Positions 35,133 to 44,541 are shown, counted from the stretch's first letter. The stretch: DNA of 64,000 bases from Pseudomonas sp. KBW05 (GCF_003852405.1 NZ_QAJM01000023.1:62001-126000); one strand, 5' to 3'. Notes: a model not told the origin generated them from the sequence alone. A program made the numbers and translations.

Positions 35133-37338
35133 AGTGCTCAATCAATTCGCCGACTATGGCCTCGAACCCGCCCAGCCCCTGATCTTCGGCAAACTCACCC
35201 GCTGCAAAACCACCCAAGACAAGGGCAAGGAAAAAAACGGCTGGTACGTCATCCACGAACACCGCACCGAAAAAAACGAGATTCTGATCTTCGGCAGCTT
35301 CGGTGACTGGCGCTCCGGCGACACCCAAAAGATCAAGGTCAAGGCCGGGCGCATGAGCCCCGAAGAGCGCGAAGTCATGCGCGCTCGCCAGGAAGACGCC
35401 AAGCGCAAGGCCGCCGAGATCGCTGCCAACGCATCACGCCGAGCGGCCAACCGCGCTGCCGGCCTGTTCAAGCGCATGCCGGAAAAGGGCAAGAGCGCCT
35501 ATCTGGATCGAAAGCAGATCGTCGGCTTCAAAGTCCGCTATGCGCCACGTACCGGCGCATTTTTGGTGCCCATGTGCAACGTACGCGACCAGATCGTCGG
35601 CCTGCAGGTGATCTTCCCCGCGAAGCAAGAGGACACCGGGCGCGACAAAGCGTATTGGCCCTACGGCATGTCGAAAGAGGGCGCCTTTCACCTGATCGGC
35701 CCGCACCCTGAACCCGGTGAGCCGGTGCTGGTGTGTGAGGGCTACGCCACCGGCGCCAGCCTGCACATGGCGACCTCGCTCACCGTCGCCATCGCCTTCG
35801 ATGCGGGCAACCTGCTGCCGGTCTCCAAGGCCATGCGCGAGCGTTTCCCCGGTTGCCCCCTGATCATCTGCCGGGACGACGACTGGAAGACCAAACGCCC
35901 CAACGGTGACGCCTGGAACCCAGGCGAAGAGAAGGCCGCCAACGCCGCGCTGGTCGTCGGCGGTCAAGTGGTCGCCCCGGTGTTCTCCGGCGAGCGCGAG
36001 GTCAAGTGGACCGACTTCAACGACCTGCACGTTGCCGAAGGTTTGGAGGCCGTCCGCCGCCAGGTGCTGGCGGTGGTCAAGCCTCCCGCAGCGGGCGGTT
36101 GGAAAGATCAACTAGCCCGCACCGAAAACGGCTCCCTGATCGCGCACATGCAAAACGTCGAGCTGATCCTGGGCAACGACGAGCGCTGGGCCGGTGTCAT
36201 CGGTTACAGCGTGTTTAGCTCCAAGATCGTCAAGCTGCGGTCTGCGCCCTTCGGTGGCGGTGCTGGCGATTGGGCCGACATCGACGACATGCGCGTGATG
36301 AAGTGGCTCGCGCAGCAGTACAACCTGCGAGTCAAAGCCTCCCACGTGATCGAGGCGGTCAGCGTCGTCGCCCACGACCACGCCTTCCACCCCGTGCGCG
36401 AGTACCTGGAGAAGCTGGAATGGGACCGCGTGCCCCGTATCGAAACCTGGCTGACTGACGTGCTGGGCGTGAATGCCAGCGAGTACTCGGCCAAGGTCGG
36501 CAAGCGCTGGCTGATCTCCGCAGTCGCACGGGTGATGCGCCCAGGCTGCAAGGCCGACTCGGTGATGATCCTCGAAGGCGGGCAGGGCGCCGGTAAGTCC
36601 ACGGCCATGGGCGTCCTCGGCGGCGAGTGGTTCATGGACACGCCGTTTGCCCTCGGTGACAAGGACAGCTTCCAGGCGATTCGCGGCAAGTGGATTGTCG
36701 AGCTGGGCGAGCTGGACAGCTTTAACAAGGCTGAAAGCACCAAGGCCAAGCAGTTCTTCTCCGCGTCAACCGACACTTACCGCGAGAGCTACGGCCGCAG
36801 AACGAATGACGTGCCACGCCAGTGTGTTTTCGTGGGCACCACCAACCAAGAGGAATACCTCAAGGACGCCACGGGCAACCGTCGCTACTGGCCGGTGTTC
36901 TGCAACAAGGTCGACCTGGAGCAACTGCGCGAGATACGCGACCAGCTGTGGGCCGAGGCGTTGTTCTGCTTCGAGGCGGGCGACATCTGGTGGGTGAACA
37001 AGGACGAATCCAAGATGTTCGCCGAGGCCCAGGACGAGCGCTTCGTCGTCGATGAATGGGAAGGGCCGATCCTGGCCTGGATGGAAGAGTCGCAGATCGG
37101 CGAGACGGCCACCGGCAACGAGATCCTGACCCAGGCGCTGAAGCTGGACTTCGGGCACTGGGGTAAGCCCGAGCAGATGCGTGTCGGCGCGATCATGCAC
37201 CGGTTGGGTTGGCGCAAACGGCGTATGCCGGCGTTGCCGAAAAGCGGGGTGCGGCCGTGGGCCTATGAAAAGCCAGCGGGCTGGGGGCGAGCGCCTGCGT
37301 TGCAGCAGTCGGTGATTGAGGAGCCTTGCTTTGATTAA
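35122..37338 (+). CDS. Toprim primase fused to VapE-type SF3 helicase
   Basis: 738 residues. N-terminal part (to about 110) basic and helical; a toprim-like catalytic core around 200-290 (EPVLVCEGYATGASLH, PLIICRDDDW); then a VapE/SF3 helicase domain with Walker A EGGQGAGKST (about residue 487), DSFQAIRGKWIVELGELDSF Walker B-like and the FVGTTNQEEYL sensor. It likely starts phage DNA replication like P4 alpha. It is followed by the repeat array at 37721-38037, a candidate target. Confidence 0.88.
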   Translation: MLDEVLNQFADYGLEPAQPLIFGKLTRCKTTQDKGKEKNGWYVIHEHRTEKNEILIFGSFGDWRSGDTQKIKVKAGRMSPEEREVMRARQEDAKRKAAEIAANASRRAANRAAGLFKRMPEKGKSAYLDRKQIVGFKVRYAPRTGAFLVPMCNVRDQIVGLQVIFPAKQEDTGRDKAYWPYGMSKEGAFHLIGPHPEPGEPVLVCEGYATGASLHMATSLTVAIAFDAGNLLPVSKAMRERFPGCPLIICRDDDWKTKRPNGDAWNPGEEKAANAALVVGGQVVAPVFSGEREVKWTDFNDLHVAEGLEAVRRQVLAVVKPPAAGGWKDQLARTENGSLIAHMQNVELILGNDERWAGVIGYSVFSSKIVKLRSAPFGGGAGDWADIDDMRVMKWLAQQYNLRVKASHVIEAVSVVAHDHAFHPVREYLEKLEWDRVPRIETWLTDVLGVNASEYSAKVGKRWLISAVARVMRPGCKADSVMILEGGQGAGKSTAMGVLGGEWFMDTPFALGDKDSFQAIRGKWIVELGELDSFNKAESTKAKQFFSASTDTYRESYGRRTNDVPRQCVFVGTTNQEEYLKDATGNRRYWPVFCNKVDLEQLREIRDQLWAEALFCFEAGDIWWVNKDESKMFAEAQDERFVVDEWEGPILAWMEESQIGETATGNEILTQALKLDFGHWGKPEQMRVGAIMHRLGWRKRRMPALPKSGVRPWAYEKPAGWGRAPALQQSVIEEPCFD

Positions 37339-37696
37339 GCGAATCGACGAGATGCTCAAACTATGGGCGCAGGATCTGCATTCGCCCGTACCGGAAAACG
37401 TGGGCGGGCCGAGTGGCGGCAACATGATCGCCATGCTGATGGATTGCAAAGGGGAGTTGATACGTCGCACGCGGGGTAGTCGGGTGCTGCTGGATGAATC
37501 GGCGGACATCGAGCTGATCGTCAAAAAGCACCTTCCGCCCCGGCTCGCCCTGGTCGTGTGGGAGCACTACTGCAACCACGAAAGCTTCCTTTCGCAGAAG
37601 CTTCTGCACTGCGCATGCAGCTCGCGGACGTACTACATGCGGCTGCATGACGCCCATGTATTCATCCAGGGGATGCTGATGGGGAAAGCTGCATGA
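37331..37696 (+). CDS. Phage protein downstream of primase (possible late regulator)
   Basis: 121 residues. LALVVWEHYCNHESFLSQKLLHCACSSRTYYMRLHDAHVFIQG is the most conserved-looking part and has paired Cys residues (HCACSS). By position just before the holin/late region it could be an antiterminator, but no family is certain. TTG 37331 has GAGGAG 7 bp upstream and overlaps the primase stop; TTG 37316 is the alternative. Confidence 0.6.
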   Translation: MIKRIDEMLKLWAQDLHSPVPENVGGPSGGNMIAMLMDCKGELIRRTRGSRVLLDESADIELIVKKHLPPRLALVVWEHYCNHESFLSQKLLHCACSSRTYYMRLHDAHVFIQGMLMGKAA

Positions 37697-37720
37697 CCCT
37701 CGGCATCACTCTGCGTGCCT

Positions 37721-38037
37721 CTGTCCTACTGTCTCGCCTTGTCCGACTCGCCTTTTGCGCAGTTGGACAGGTGCAGGCCGCGCCGTTGTTGACCTGTCCT
37801 ACTGTCCAACCTTCACCCGCCCCACGCACACATGAGCATAGCGGGCACGTATTCGCGCCCGTAGCGCGCACGCGTGCTTTTAGCTTTCTCTCTATACACA
37901 AGAAAAAGGAATAAAAGGTAGGACAGTAGGGCAGAGCCCCGTATTCAGGCGCCTGTAGCTGTCCCACTTCGATCCAGAATAGTGGGACAGGTCAGACAGG
38001 GCACCAGAAGCGATAACCGATTGAATGCGTTGTCCCT
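37721..38037. repeat. Array of GGACAG-type iterons downstream of the primase gene
   Basis: CTGTCC or its reverse GGACAG occurs at 37721, 37765, 37794, 37802, 37921, 37959 and 37985; close variants occur at 37729, 37929, 37994 and 38031. Three pairs sit exactly 8 bp apart: 37721/37729, 37794/37802 and 37921/37929. The pattern in both orientations resembles replication-origin iterons. The region from 37697 to 38223 (527 bp) carries no well-supported gene. Confidence 0.65.
37959..37990. repeat. Perfect 10-bp inverted repeat within the iteron array
   Basis: CTGTCCCACT (37959-37968), 12-nt spacer, AGTGGGACAG (37981-37990). It joins two opposed iterons into one dyad, which could be a hairpin or a site for two bound initiators. 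Confidence 0.8.
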
Positions 38038-38180
38038 CCGTTGTACCTGCGTCATACCCCTGTCGCACCCATATTGCGCCATGGCATTAAAACTCCCTTG
38101 CTGCCAGTAAAATCCACCTGTAAAAAGTACCCATCTTCGATAGGTGCGACCGCAAGCAGCGGGACACACCACCACACTGA

Positions 38181-38205
38181 ACCCGGCCATTGCGCCGGGT
38201 TTTTG
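38181..38205 (+). terminator. Terminator-like hairpin before the holin gene
   Basis: ACCCGGC (38181-38187), loop CATTGC, GCCGGGT (38194-38200), then TTTT. The first of a set of similar hairpins placed upstream of late modules. Confidence 0.7.
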
Positions 38206-38223
38206 CGTTTATGGGGTAGGGCG

Positions 38224-38568
38224 ATGACGAACGAGCAGCAAGCGCTTATTGAGATGCCGATCTGGATGGTGATCGTACTGTCCCTGGTCGGCGGGATTTC
38301 AGGCGAGGCATGGCGGGCCGACAAGGCGGGGGTGAGCGGTTGGTCTTTGGTTCGACGCTTGCTGCTGCGGTCCGGGGCCTGCGTGGTCTGCGGGGTTTCC
38401 ACCGTGATGTTGTTGCATGCCTCGGGCATGTCGGTCCTGGCGGCGGGGAGCATCGGCTGCCTCACCGCGATGGCCGGCGCCGATGTCGCCATCGGCCTGT
38501 ACGAACGCTGGGCCGCCAAGCGGTTGGGCGTGTGCGATGTGCCGCCCTCGGGGGGCGGTCAAGGGTGA
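38224..38568 (+). CDS. Phage holin family protein
   Basis: 114 residues with two to three hydrophobic segments (IWMVIVLSLVGGISGEAW; SGACVVCGVSTVMLLH; VLAAGSIGCLTAMAGADVAIGLYERWA) and a charged N-terminus, the form of P2/HP1-type holins. It makes the inner-membrane lesion that releases endolysin. Unusually the endolysin and spanin genes lie 21 kb away at the end of the tail operon. ATG 38224 follows GGGGTAGGG. Confidence 0.75.
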   Translation: MTNEQQALIEMPIWMVIVLSLVGGISGEAWRADKAGVSGWSLVRRLLLRSGACVVCGVSTVMLLHASGMSVLAAGSIGCLTAMAGADVAIGLYERWAAKRLGVCDVPPSGGGQG

Positions 38569-38774
38569 TGTGCTGGAGGCCACGTAATACGTGGTCTACA
38601 TGCCGTTGCACCAAAATGTGGCACCGAAAAGTCGCCGGGGACCCTGGCGATATTCGAGGGACACGGGGCATGAAACCCGCGGGAAAGCGTTAGCGGGTGG
38701 GCTGCCAGCTTACTGAAATTCAATCCATTGAAATTGAAAGGTTTCCATTGAAAAGCCGTTGAAAAGGAGGGCTT
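38569..38774. other. Gap before terminase genes, probable cos region
   Basis: 206 bp without a gene. Contains a palindrome TTCAAT-CC-ATTGAA (38721-38734) and three further TTGAAA copies up to 38765, and GC-rich stretch 38636-38660. In lambda-type phages cos sits just upstream of the small terminase gene, so a cos function is plausible but not shown. Confidence 0.45.
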
Positions 38775-39380
38775 ATGACGGATCCACTGTTCCTGTCTAA
38801 AAGCGCTTTCGCGGTTCGCATCGGCAGGACGCCGAGTTACATCACCTGGCTCAAAGGCAACAATCGCCTGGTGCTGTCGCCGGACGGCAAGAAGGTGGAC
38901 GTGCTGGCAACCGAAGCACTGATCCTCGAAACTGCCGACCCCAGCAAGGCCGCCGTCGCGGCTCGCCACCAGCAAGACCGGCTCCAGCGTGACGTTTACA
39001 GCCAGCTGTCCCCCCTGGTCGAGCCGACTAACACGGCTGCGCCGCCGCAGCCTGCTGGCGCGAAGAGCGGGCAACCGGACTTCCAGAAGGCCCGCGCACA
39101 CCGCGAGTACTACTTAGCCCAGTTGGCCGAGGCCGAGTTCCACAAGGTGCAGGGCTCGCTGGTGGACATGAAGGCAGTCACCACCGGGGCCTACAACGCG
39201 GGGCGCATGCTGCGCGATCAACTGCTCAGCATGCCCCCGCAACTTGCCCCCGAACTGGCGGCGATGACCGACCCTTGGGAGATCGAACAGCACCTGACGA
39301 AGGCGTTGCGGTTGTCCCTGGAAGAGGCCGAGCGCATGTCCTCGGCCGACCTTGAACGCGATCTGACCCCGACGAGTTAA
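38775..39380 (+). CDS. Terminase small subunit (Nu1-like)
   Basis: 201 residues: N-terminal winged-helix-like start MTDPLFLSKSAFAVRIGRTPSYITWLKGNNRLV, a central linker rich in Pro/Ala, and a C-terminal helical part (REYYLAQLAEAEFHKVQGSLVDMKAV). The first domain binds cos in lambda gpNu1. A GGAGGGC site precedes ATG 38775; the stop is 3 bp from the large subunit start. Confidence 0.82.
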   Translation: MTDPLFLSKSAFAVRIGRTPSYITWLKGNNRLVLSPDGKKVDVLATEALILETADPSKAAVAARHQQDRLQRDVYSQLSPLVEPTNTAAPPQPAGAKSGQPDFQKARAHREYYLAQLAEAEFHKVQGSLVDMKAVTTGAYNAGRMLRDQLLSMPPQLAPELAAMTDPWEIEQHLTKALRLSLEEAERMSSADLERDLTPTS

Positions 39381-39383
39381 CCC

Positions 39384-41369
39384 ATGCAGACGGAAAAACC
39401 TGACGGCGCCGAGGTGTACCGTGAGGCGTATTTCCGTGGGCTGCGTCCAGATCCCAGCCTGTGGGTGGACGAGTGGGCCGACGAGTACATGCGTATCCCG
39501 CGTGATACCGGTGCCGCCGAGCCAGGGAAATATCGCACCGTGCGAACGCCGTACGCCCGCGAGCCGATGCGGTGCCTGTCGCCGGCGCACCCGTGCAAGC
39601 GTGTGGTCACCATGGTCGCCTCGCAGCTGATGAAAACCCAGATCGCCTTGAACTGGATCGGCGCGCTGATCCACATGGTGCCGTCGAACATCCTCACGCT
39701 GCTGCCAAGCCTGGGCCTGGCAAAGCGGGTGTCGTCGCGGATCGGCAAGACCATCAAGGCCACCCCGGTGCTGCGTGAACGTGTGGCGGCCAGCCGCTCG
39801 CGGGACTCGCGCAACACCATGGACACGAAGGAGTTCGAGGGCGGCTCGCTGTACGTCACCACCGCCGGCTCTGCGGCCAACCTGGCCGAGCTGTCGGCGC
39901 GCTATGTGTACGGCGATGAGATCGACCGCTGGGAGGTAGACGTCGGCGAGGAGGGCGACCCCATCGAGCTGGCGGAAACGCGGGGCAGTACCTTCGGCCG
40001 CAACGCCAAGTTCTACTTCTCCAGCTCGCCGACGATCAAGGGCGCCTCGCGCATCGACGATCTATTCGAGGGCAGCGACCAGCGTTACTACTACGTGCCG
40101 TGTCCGACCTGCGGGCACATGCAGACCCTGGAGTGGGAACGGCTGCATTACTCCCAGGACTTCAATGTGGTGCACTACGAGTGCGCCGGGCCTGACTGCG
40201 ATGTGCTGATCGAGGAACACCACAAGGGCGACATGCTCGCCCGTGGTGAGTGGCGCGCCCATGCCAAGGGCGACGGCGAGACGGTCGGCTTCCACCTCAA
40301 CGCGCTGTATTCACCGTTGGGGTGGACGGGCTGGAAGTCGCTGGCGAAGCAATTCGAGAAGGCGAAAAAGGCCCAGGCCAAGGGCGATCTTGAGCCCATG
40401 CAGGTGTTCTACAACACCCGCCTGGCGAAGGTCTGGGACAGTGCGCAAGAGCAGACCAAGGCCACGGTGCTGATCGAGCGGGCACGCCGGGAAGGCTTCT
40501 CCCTCGGCGCGATGCCTGCCGCCGTGATGATGATCACCGGCTCCGTGGACGTACAGGCCGACCGCCTGGAGTTCATGGCAATGGGTTGGGGCGTCGGCAT
40601 GGAACGCTGGGTCATCGATCACCGGGTGATCGCGGGCGACCCTTCGGACGAACGCACCTGGGCGGTTCTGGATGAGTTGCTCAAGGAACGCTACCGGCAC
40701 CCGTGTGGCGTTGGCCTGGGCATTCTCGCGGTTGCTGTTGACTCCGGCGGTCACCACACGGACGAGGTCTACCAGTTCTGCCGCGTGCGTCGCTGGCGCA
40801 ACATCTTCGCCATCAAGGGTGCGAGCAAGCCGGGTAAGCCGGTGATTGCTCAGCGGCCGTCCATGGTCGACGTGACCTGGAAGGGCCAGACCGAACGCGG
40901 CGGCGCCGAGCTGTGGTTTGTCGGCACCGACACGGCAAAGGACTGGATCTACAACCGCTACCCGTTCGAATCCGGCCCAGGCGCGCTGCACTTTGCCAAC
41001 GACCTGCCGGACGAGTTCTTCGCCCAGTGCGTGGCCGAGCGCAAGGTCGCCAAGTACGTGCGGGGCCACAAGCGGATCGAGTGGATCAAGGGCAAGGCCG
41101 AGCGCAACGAAGCGCTCGACCTGATGGTTTACAACCTGGCGATGGCGCATTACCTCGGTATCAACCGCTACCAGGAACACGATTGGGAGCGGGTGCGACA
41201 GTCGCTGGCGCAGTCGGGTTTGTTCGATGAAAAGGTGGTCGCCGCCGAACGTGTCACGGTTGCTGAACAGGCTCCCGCAACACCTCCGCCGCAACCTGTC
41301 GCCCAACCGCGACCCGCCGTACCCCCACAACGCCGCAGCTCCACCAGCGGTTACCTGAAGAGACGCTGA
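39384..41369 (+). CDS. Terminase large subunit (GpA family)
   Basis: 661 residues of the lambda gpA family: N-terminal ATPase (RTVRTPYAREPMRCLSPAHP, MVASQLMKTQIALNWIGALI, DEIDRWEVDVGEEGDP), an internal zinc-finger-like CPTCGHMQ...CAGPDCD, and a nuclease half (SVDVQADRLEFMAMGWG, VAVDSGGHHTDEVY). It cuts cos and drives DNA packaging. Tail RRSSTSGYLKRR is the usual C-terminus. Confidence 0.92.
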   Translation: MQTEKPDGAEVYREAYFRGLRPDPSLWVDEWADEYMRIPRDTGAAEPGKYRTVRTPYAREPMRCLSPAHPCKRVVTMVASQLMKTQIALNWIGALIHMVPSNILTLLPSLGLAKRVSSRIGKTIKATPVLRERVAASRSRDSRNTMDTKEFEGGSLYVTTAGSAANLAELSARYVYGDEIDRWEVDVGEEGDPIELAETRGSTFGRNAKFYFSSSPTIKGASRIDDLFEGSDQRYYYVPCPTCGHMQTLEWERLHYSQDFNVVHYECAGPDCDVLIEEHHKGDMLARGEWRAHAKGDGETVGFHLNALYSPLGWTGWKSLAKQFEKAKKAQAKGDLEPMQVFYNTRLAKVWDSAQEQTKATVLIERARREGFSLGAMPAAVMMITGSVDVQADRLEFMAMGWGVGMERWVIDHRVIAGDPSDERTWAVLDELLKERYRHPCGVGLGILAVAVDSGGHHTDEVYQFCRVRRWRNIFAIKGASKPGKPVIAQRPSMVDVTWKGQTERGGAELWFVGTDTAKDWIYNRYPFESGPGALHFANDLPDEFFAQCVAERKVAKYVRGHKRIEWIKGKAERNEALDLMVYNLAMAHYLGINRYQEHDWERVRQSLAQSGLFDEKVVAAERVTVAEQAPATPPPQPVAQPRPAVPPQRRSSTSGYLKRR

Positions 41370-41370
41370 T

Positions 41371-41577
41371 ATGTCGTTTACCCCAAAGCACCTCGACGCC
41401 ATCGAGCGCGCCATCGCACGCGGTGAAAAGACCGTGCGCTACAGCGACCGCACGGTGGAGTACCGCTCCATCGACGAACTGCTCAAGGCTCGCGACGAGA
41501 TCCGCACGTCGCTGAGCCAAGCTGCCGGGCCGCGCTCTCGCGTGGTTCGGCTTACCCACGGAGGCAAGGGACTCTAA
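41371..41577 (+). CDS. Head-tail joining protein, gpW-like
   Basis: 68 residues matching the lambda gpW size and pattern: LDAIERAIARGEKTVRYSDRTVEYRSIDELLKARDEIR. It lies between terminase and portal as in lambda and overlaps the portal start by 1 bp. Confidence 0.87.
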   Translation: MSFTPKHLDAIERAIARGEKTVRYSDRTVEYRSIDELLKARDEIRTSLSQAAGPRSRVVRLTHGGKGL

Positions 41578-43058
41578 TGGCCCGACATTATCCGACGCTG
41601 ACCCGTAATGGATTCTTGCTGCCGTCGAACATCAAGGCCAGTTACGAAGGCGCCGGGGAGGGCCGGCGTTCGGCCAGTTGGGAAGCCACCGACAACGGCA
41701 TCAACAGCATCAACACCCCGGCCCTACGTAACCTGCGGGCACGTTCGCGGGCGGCGGTGCGCAACGACCCGTATGCGTTCAACGTCATCGACAAGCGCGT
41801 CAGCAACCTGATCGGCACCGGCATCACGCCCAGGCCGACCACGGACGACGCGGCGCTGCGCAAGCTCAAGCAGCAGCTGTGGGATGACTGGGTGGACGAA
41901 GCAGACGCAGACGAGCTGACCGACTTCTACGGCATGCAGGCCCTGGTGGCGCGCACTGTTGAAACGGCCGGTGAGTGCTTCGTGCGGTTGCGGCCGCGCA
42001 GCCCGAGCGAAGGTTTGGCGGTGCCGCTGCAACTGCAGGCGCTGGCCCCTGAGTTTGTCCCGCACGACAAGTTCGAGGCGGCCAAAAACGGCAACGTGAT
42101 CCGCGCCGGGATTGAGTTCAACCCGGCCGGCAAGCGTGTGGCGTACTGGATGTACCTCTCGCATCCCCGCGACTCGTCGTCGTCGAACGCCGGTTACAAC
42201 CAGTTGGTACGCGTACCGGCCGCACAGGTGCTGCATATCTTCGAACCGATGGAGCCGGGGCAGTTGCGCGGTGTGCCGCGTCTGGCCCCGGTGTTGAAGC
42301 GCTTGCGCAGCCTGGACAACTACGACGACGCGGTGCTGTTCCGCCAGGAAGTGGCGAACTTGTTCGCGGGCTTCATCAAGCGCCCGGCGCCGGACAGCGG
42401 GCAAACGCCACGCGATCCTGTCACCGGGCAGCTACTGACCACTGACCGCGACGGCTTCACGCCGATGGTCGCCCTGGAACCCGGCACCATGCAGGAGCTG
42501 GGGCCAGGTGAAGAGGTGGAGTTCTCCAAGCCACCGGACGCCGGCAACAACTACCCGGACTTCATGCGTCAGCAACTGATGGCTGCGGCGGCGGGATCGG
42601 GCACGCCTTACGAGATCCTCACCGGCGACATGCGGGAGGTCAACGACCGGGCGCTGCGCGTGGTGCTCAACGAGTTCCGGCGCCGTCTGGAGCAACTGCA
42701 ATTCGGCGTGTACGTGCATCAGCTGTGTCGCCCGGTGCGGGCTGCATGGATGGACATGGCGGTGCTCTCCGGCGCCCTGGTGCTGCCGGACTACGCACAA
42801 CGTCGGCGCGAATACCTGCGCACGCGGTGGGTGCCGCAAGGCTGGGCCTACATCCAGCCAGTGCAGGACGTACAGGCGCGGCGGATGGAAGTGCAGGCGG
42901 GCTTTGCCTCGCGCAGCGAGATGGTGTTGCGCACAGGCTACGACGCAGAAACGGTCGACACGGAAAACGCCGCCGATCTCGTCAGGGCGACTGGCCTCGG
43001 CCTCAACTACACGACTCTTGATGCCATCGAGACGATTGATGAAAAGGAACAACCATGA
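41577..43058 (+). CDS. Phage portal protein (lambda family)
   Basis: 493 residues. Conserved N-terminus (ASYEGAGEGRRSASWEA), RARSRAAVRNDPYAFNVIDKRVSNLIGTGI, AAGSGTPYEILTGDMREVN and the C-terminal region. Twelve copies form the vertex through which DNA enters. Overlaps the protease gene by 4 bp. Confidence 0.93.
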   Translation: MARHYPTLTRNGFLLPSNIKASYEGAGEGRRSASWEATDNGINSINTPALRNLRARSRAAVRNDPYAFNVIDKRVSNLIGTGITPRPTTDDAALRKLKQQLWDDWVDEADADELTDFYGMQALVARTVETAGECFVRLRPRSPSEGLAVPLQLQALAPEFVPHDKFEAAKNGNVIRAGIEFNPAGKRVAYWMYLSHPRDSSSSNAGYNQLVRVPAAQVLHIFEPMEPGQLRGVPRLAPVLKRLRSLDNYDDAVLFRQEVANLFAGFIKRPAPDSGQTPRDPVTGQLLTTDRDGFTPMVALEPGTMQELGPGEEVEFSKPPDAGNNYPDFMRQQLMAAAAGSGTPYEILTGDMREVNDRALRVVLNEFRRRLEQLQFGVYVHQLCRPVRAAWMDMAVLSGALVLPDYAQRRREYLRTRWVPQGWAYIQPVQDVQARRMEVQAGFASRSEMVLRTGYDAETVDTENAADLVRATGLGLNYTTLDAIETIDEKEQP

Positions 43059-44185
43059 GCAAAAAGACGAAGCCCCGCGTTTATGACAAGGCGGGCAAGC
43101 AGGTCAAGGTGGCCGACAAGAGCTGGTACACCTTCCAGGCCAGCGGGGAAGCCGAGCAGCGCAACATCGAGATCTTCGTGTATGGCGAGATCGGCACCTG
43201 GGGCATCACCGCCAATCAGTTTGTGCAGGATCTGCGGGCCATGGATGACGGTGTGTCGCCGGTGATTGTTGCGTTCAACAGCATCGGCGGTGATCTGTTC
43301 GATGGTCTGGCAATCCACAACGCGCTGTCGCGTTTGGGTGAGCGCTGCACCGGCCGCATTGATGCCCTAGCAGCCAGTGCGGCCAGTGTTGCGGTCTGCG
43401 GCGCTCACCGAGTGGTCATCGCGGCCAACGCCATGCTGATGATTCATAACCCCTACACCTTCACCAGTGGCGATGCCGACGACTTTCGCCGTGTCGCGGA
43501 TGTGCTTGACCAGACCCTGGAAGCGATTATCGCGGCCTACAAAGCCAAGGCCCCGGACATTGACGAAGCCGAGCTTCGACGCTTGGTCAACGCGGAAACC
43601 TGGCTCACGGCCAGCGAAGCGGTGGCGCTGGGCCTGGCCGACGAGGTGGGCGATGGTCTCAAGGTCAAAGCGTGCTTGGGGCAGGGCAGCGTGTTGCAAC
43701 GTTTCCAGCATGCCCCGCCTGAGTTACTCGCCCAGTTGGATGAAGAGCCTGAAGTCGAGCCGCCGGAGCTCGATCCGGCGCCGGTGCTGGACGCGGCAAG
43801 ACTGGCGCTGATGGTCACGCAAGGTTGTGCGGCGGGGGGCATCAGCAATCTGGTGGAGCCGCTGCTGGCCGCGACCAGGCTCGAAAGCGAAGCGGTGATC
43901 CAGGCCGCACTGACCAATGCCAAAGCGCTGCACGGTCTCTGTGTCGCGGCCCGACTGCCAGAGCTGACCGGTGAATTCATTACGGCCGGCCTCGACGAAG
44001 CCGCCGTCCGCGCTCGTCTCTTCGACAAGCTGGTCGGCAGCGGCGGCGGCTTTGAAATCAACAACAGCCTGCCGCTGGACGATGACCCTGTACCCAAGGT
44101 CAATGCCAAGCAGGTTGATACCCACTCGATCTGGGCTACCCGTCAGGCGGCGCAGAACGGAACCTCGAAAGGAGCAAGAGCATGA
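43055..44185 (+). CDS. Head maturation protease, ClpP-like
   Basis: 376 residues. Catalytic Ser in ALAASAASVAV (near residue 108) and His131 in MLMIHNPYTF, as in S14 phage proteases, then a C-terminal scaffold-like half rich in Glu/Pro and Ala. It cleaves head precursor proteins. Coupled to the decoration gene by a 4-bp overlap. Confidence 0.9.
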   Translation: MSKKTKPRVYDKAGKQVKVADKSWYTFQASGEAEQRNIEIFVYGEIGTWGITANQFVQDLRAMDDGVSPVIVAFNSIGGDLFDGLAIHNALSRLGERCTGRIDALAASAASVAVCGAHRVVIAANAMLMIHNPYTFTSGDADDFRRVADVLDQTLEAIIAAYKAKAPDIDEAELRRLVNAETWLTASEAVALGLADEVGDGLKVKACLGQGSVLQRFQHAPPELLAQLDEEPEVEPPELDPAPVLDAARLALMVTQGCAAGGISNLVEPLLAATRLESEAVIQAALTNAKALHGLCVAARLPELTGEFITAGLDEAAVRARLFDKLVGSGGGFEINNSLPLDDDPVPKVNAKQVDTHSIWATRQAAQNGTSKGARA

Positions 44186-44520
44186 AAACCGAATCGATGC
44201 ACGCAGGTGAGTTCCTGCTGTCTGAGGGCGCCGGCAATATTTCCCGCGAGGCGATCAACGTCGCAGCGGGTGCGGCCCTTGAACCGGGCCAGATCCTCGG
44301 CCTGATCACCGCCACCAGCGAGTTTGCCCCGTACCAGCCGACCGCCGAGGACGGCACCGAAAACGCCGTCGCGATCCTGTACGGGCCGCTTGGCGAGTCG
44401 GATGTTGTCCGTCGCGGTCGCGCTGTGGTGCGCTTGGCGGAGGTCAGCGAAGCACACCTTACCGGCCTCGACCTCGCTGCCGAAAAAGCCCTGGCCGCGC
44501 ATTTCCTGATCGTCCGCTAA
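44182..44520 (+). CDS. Head decoration protein (lambda gpD-like)
   Basis: 112 residues, MKTESMHAGEFLLSEGAGNISREAINVAAG, the lambda gpD/HK022 decoration fold. It stabilises the expanded capsid. A terminator-like hairpin lies just after it, before the capsid gene. Confidence 0.87.
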   Translation: MKTESMHAGEFLLSEGAGNISREAINVAAGAALEPGQILGLITATSEFAPYQPTAEDGTENAVAILYGPLGESDVVRRGRAVVRLAEVSEAHLTGLDLAAEKALAAHFLIVR

Positions 44521-44541
44521 GACGCTCATCCCCGTTTATCC

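Noticed and set aside
37693-37914. 73-codon frame overlapping the end of the gene after the primase (ATGA)
   Set aside because: It lies over the iteron array and gives a Pro/Arg-rich, unlike-protein translation; the overlap looks fortuitous.
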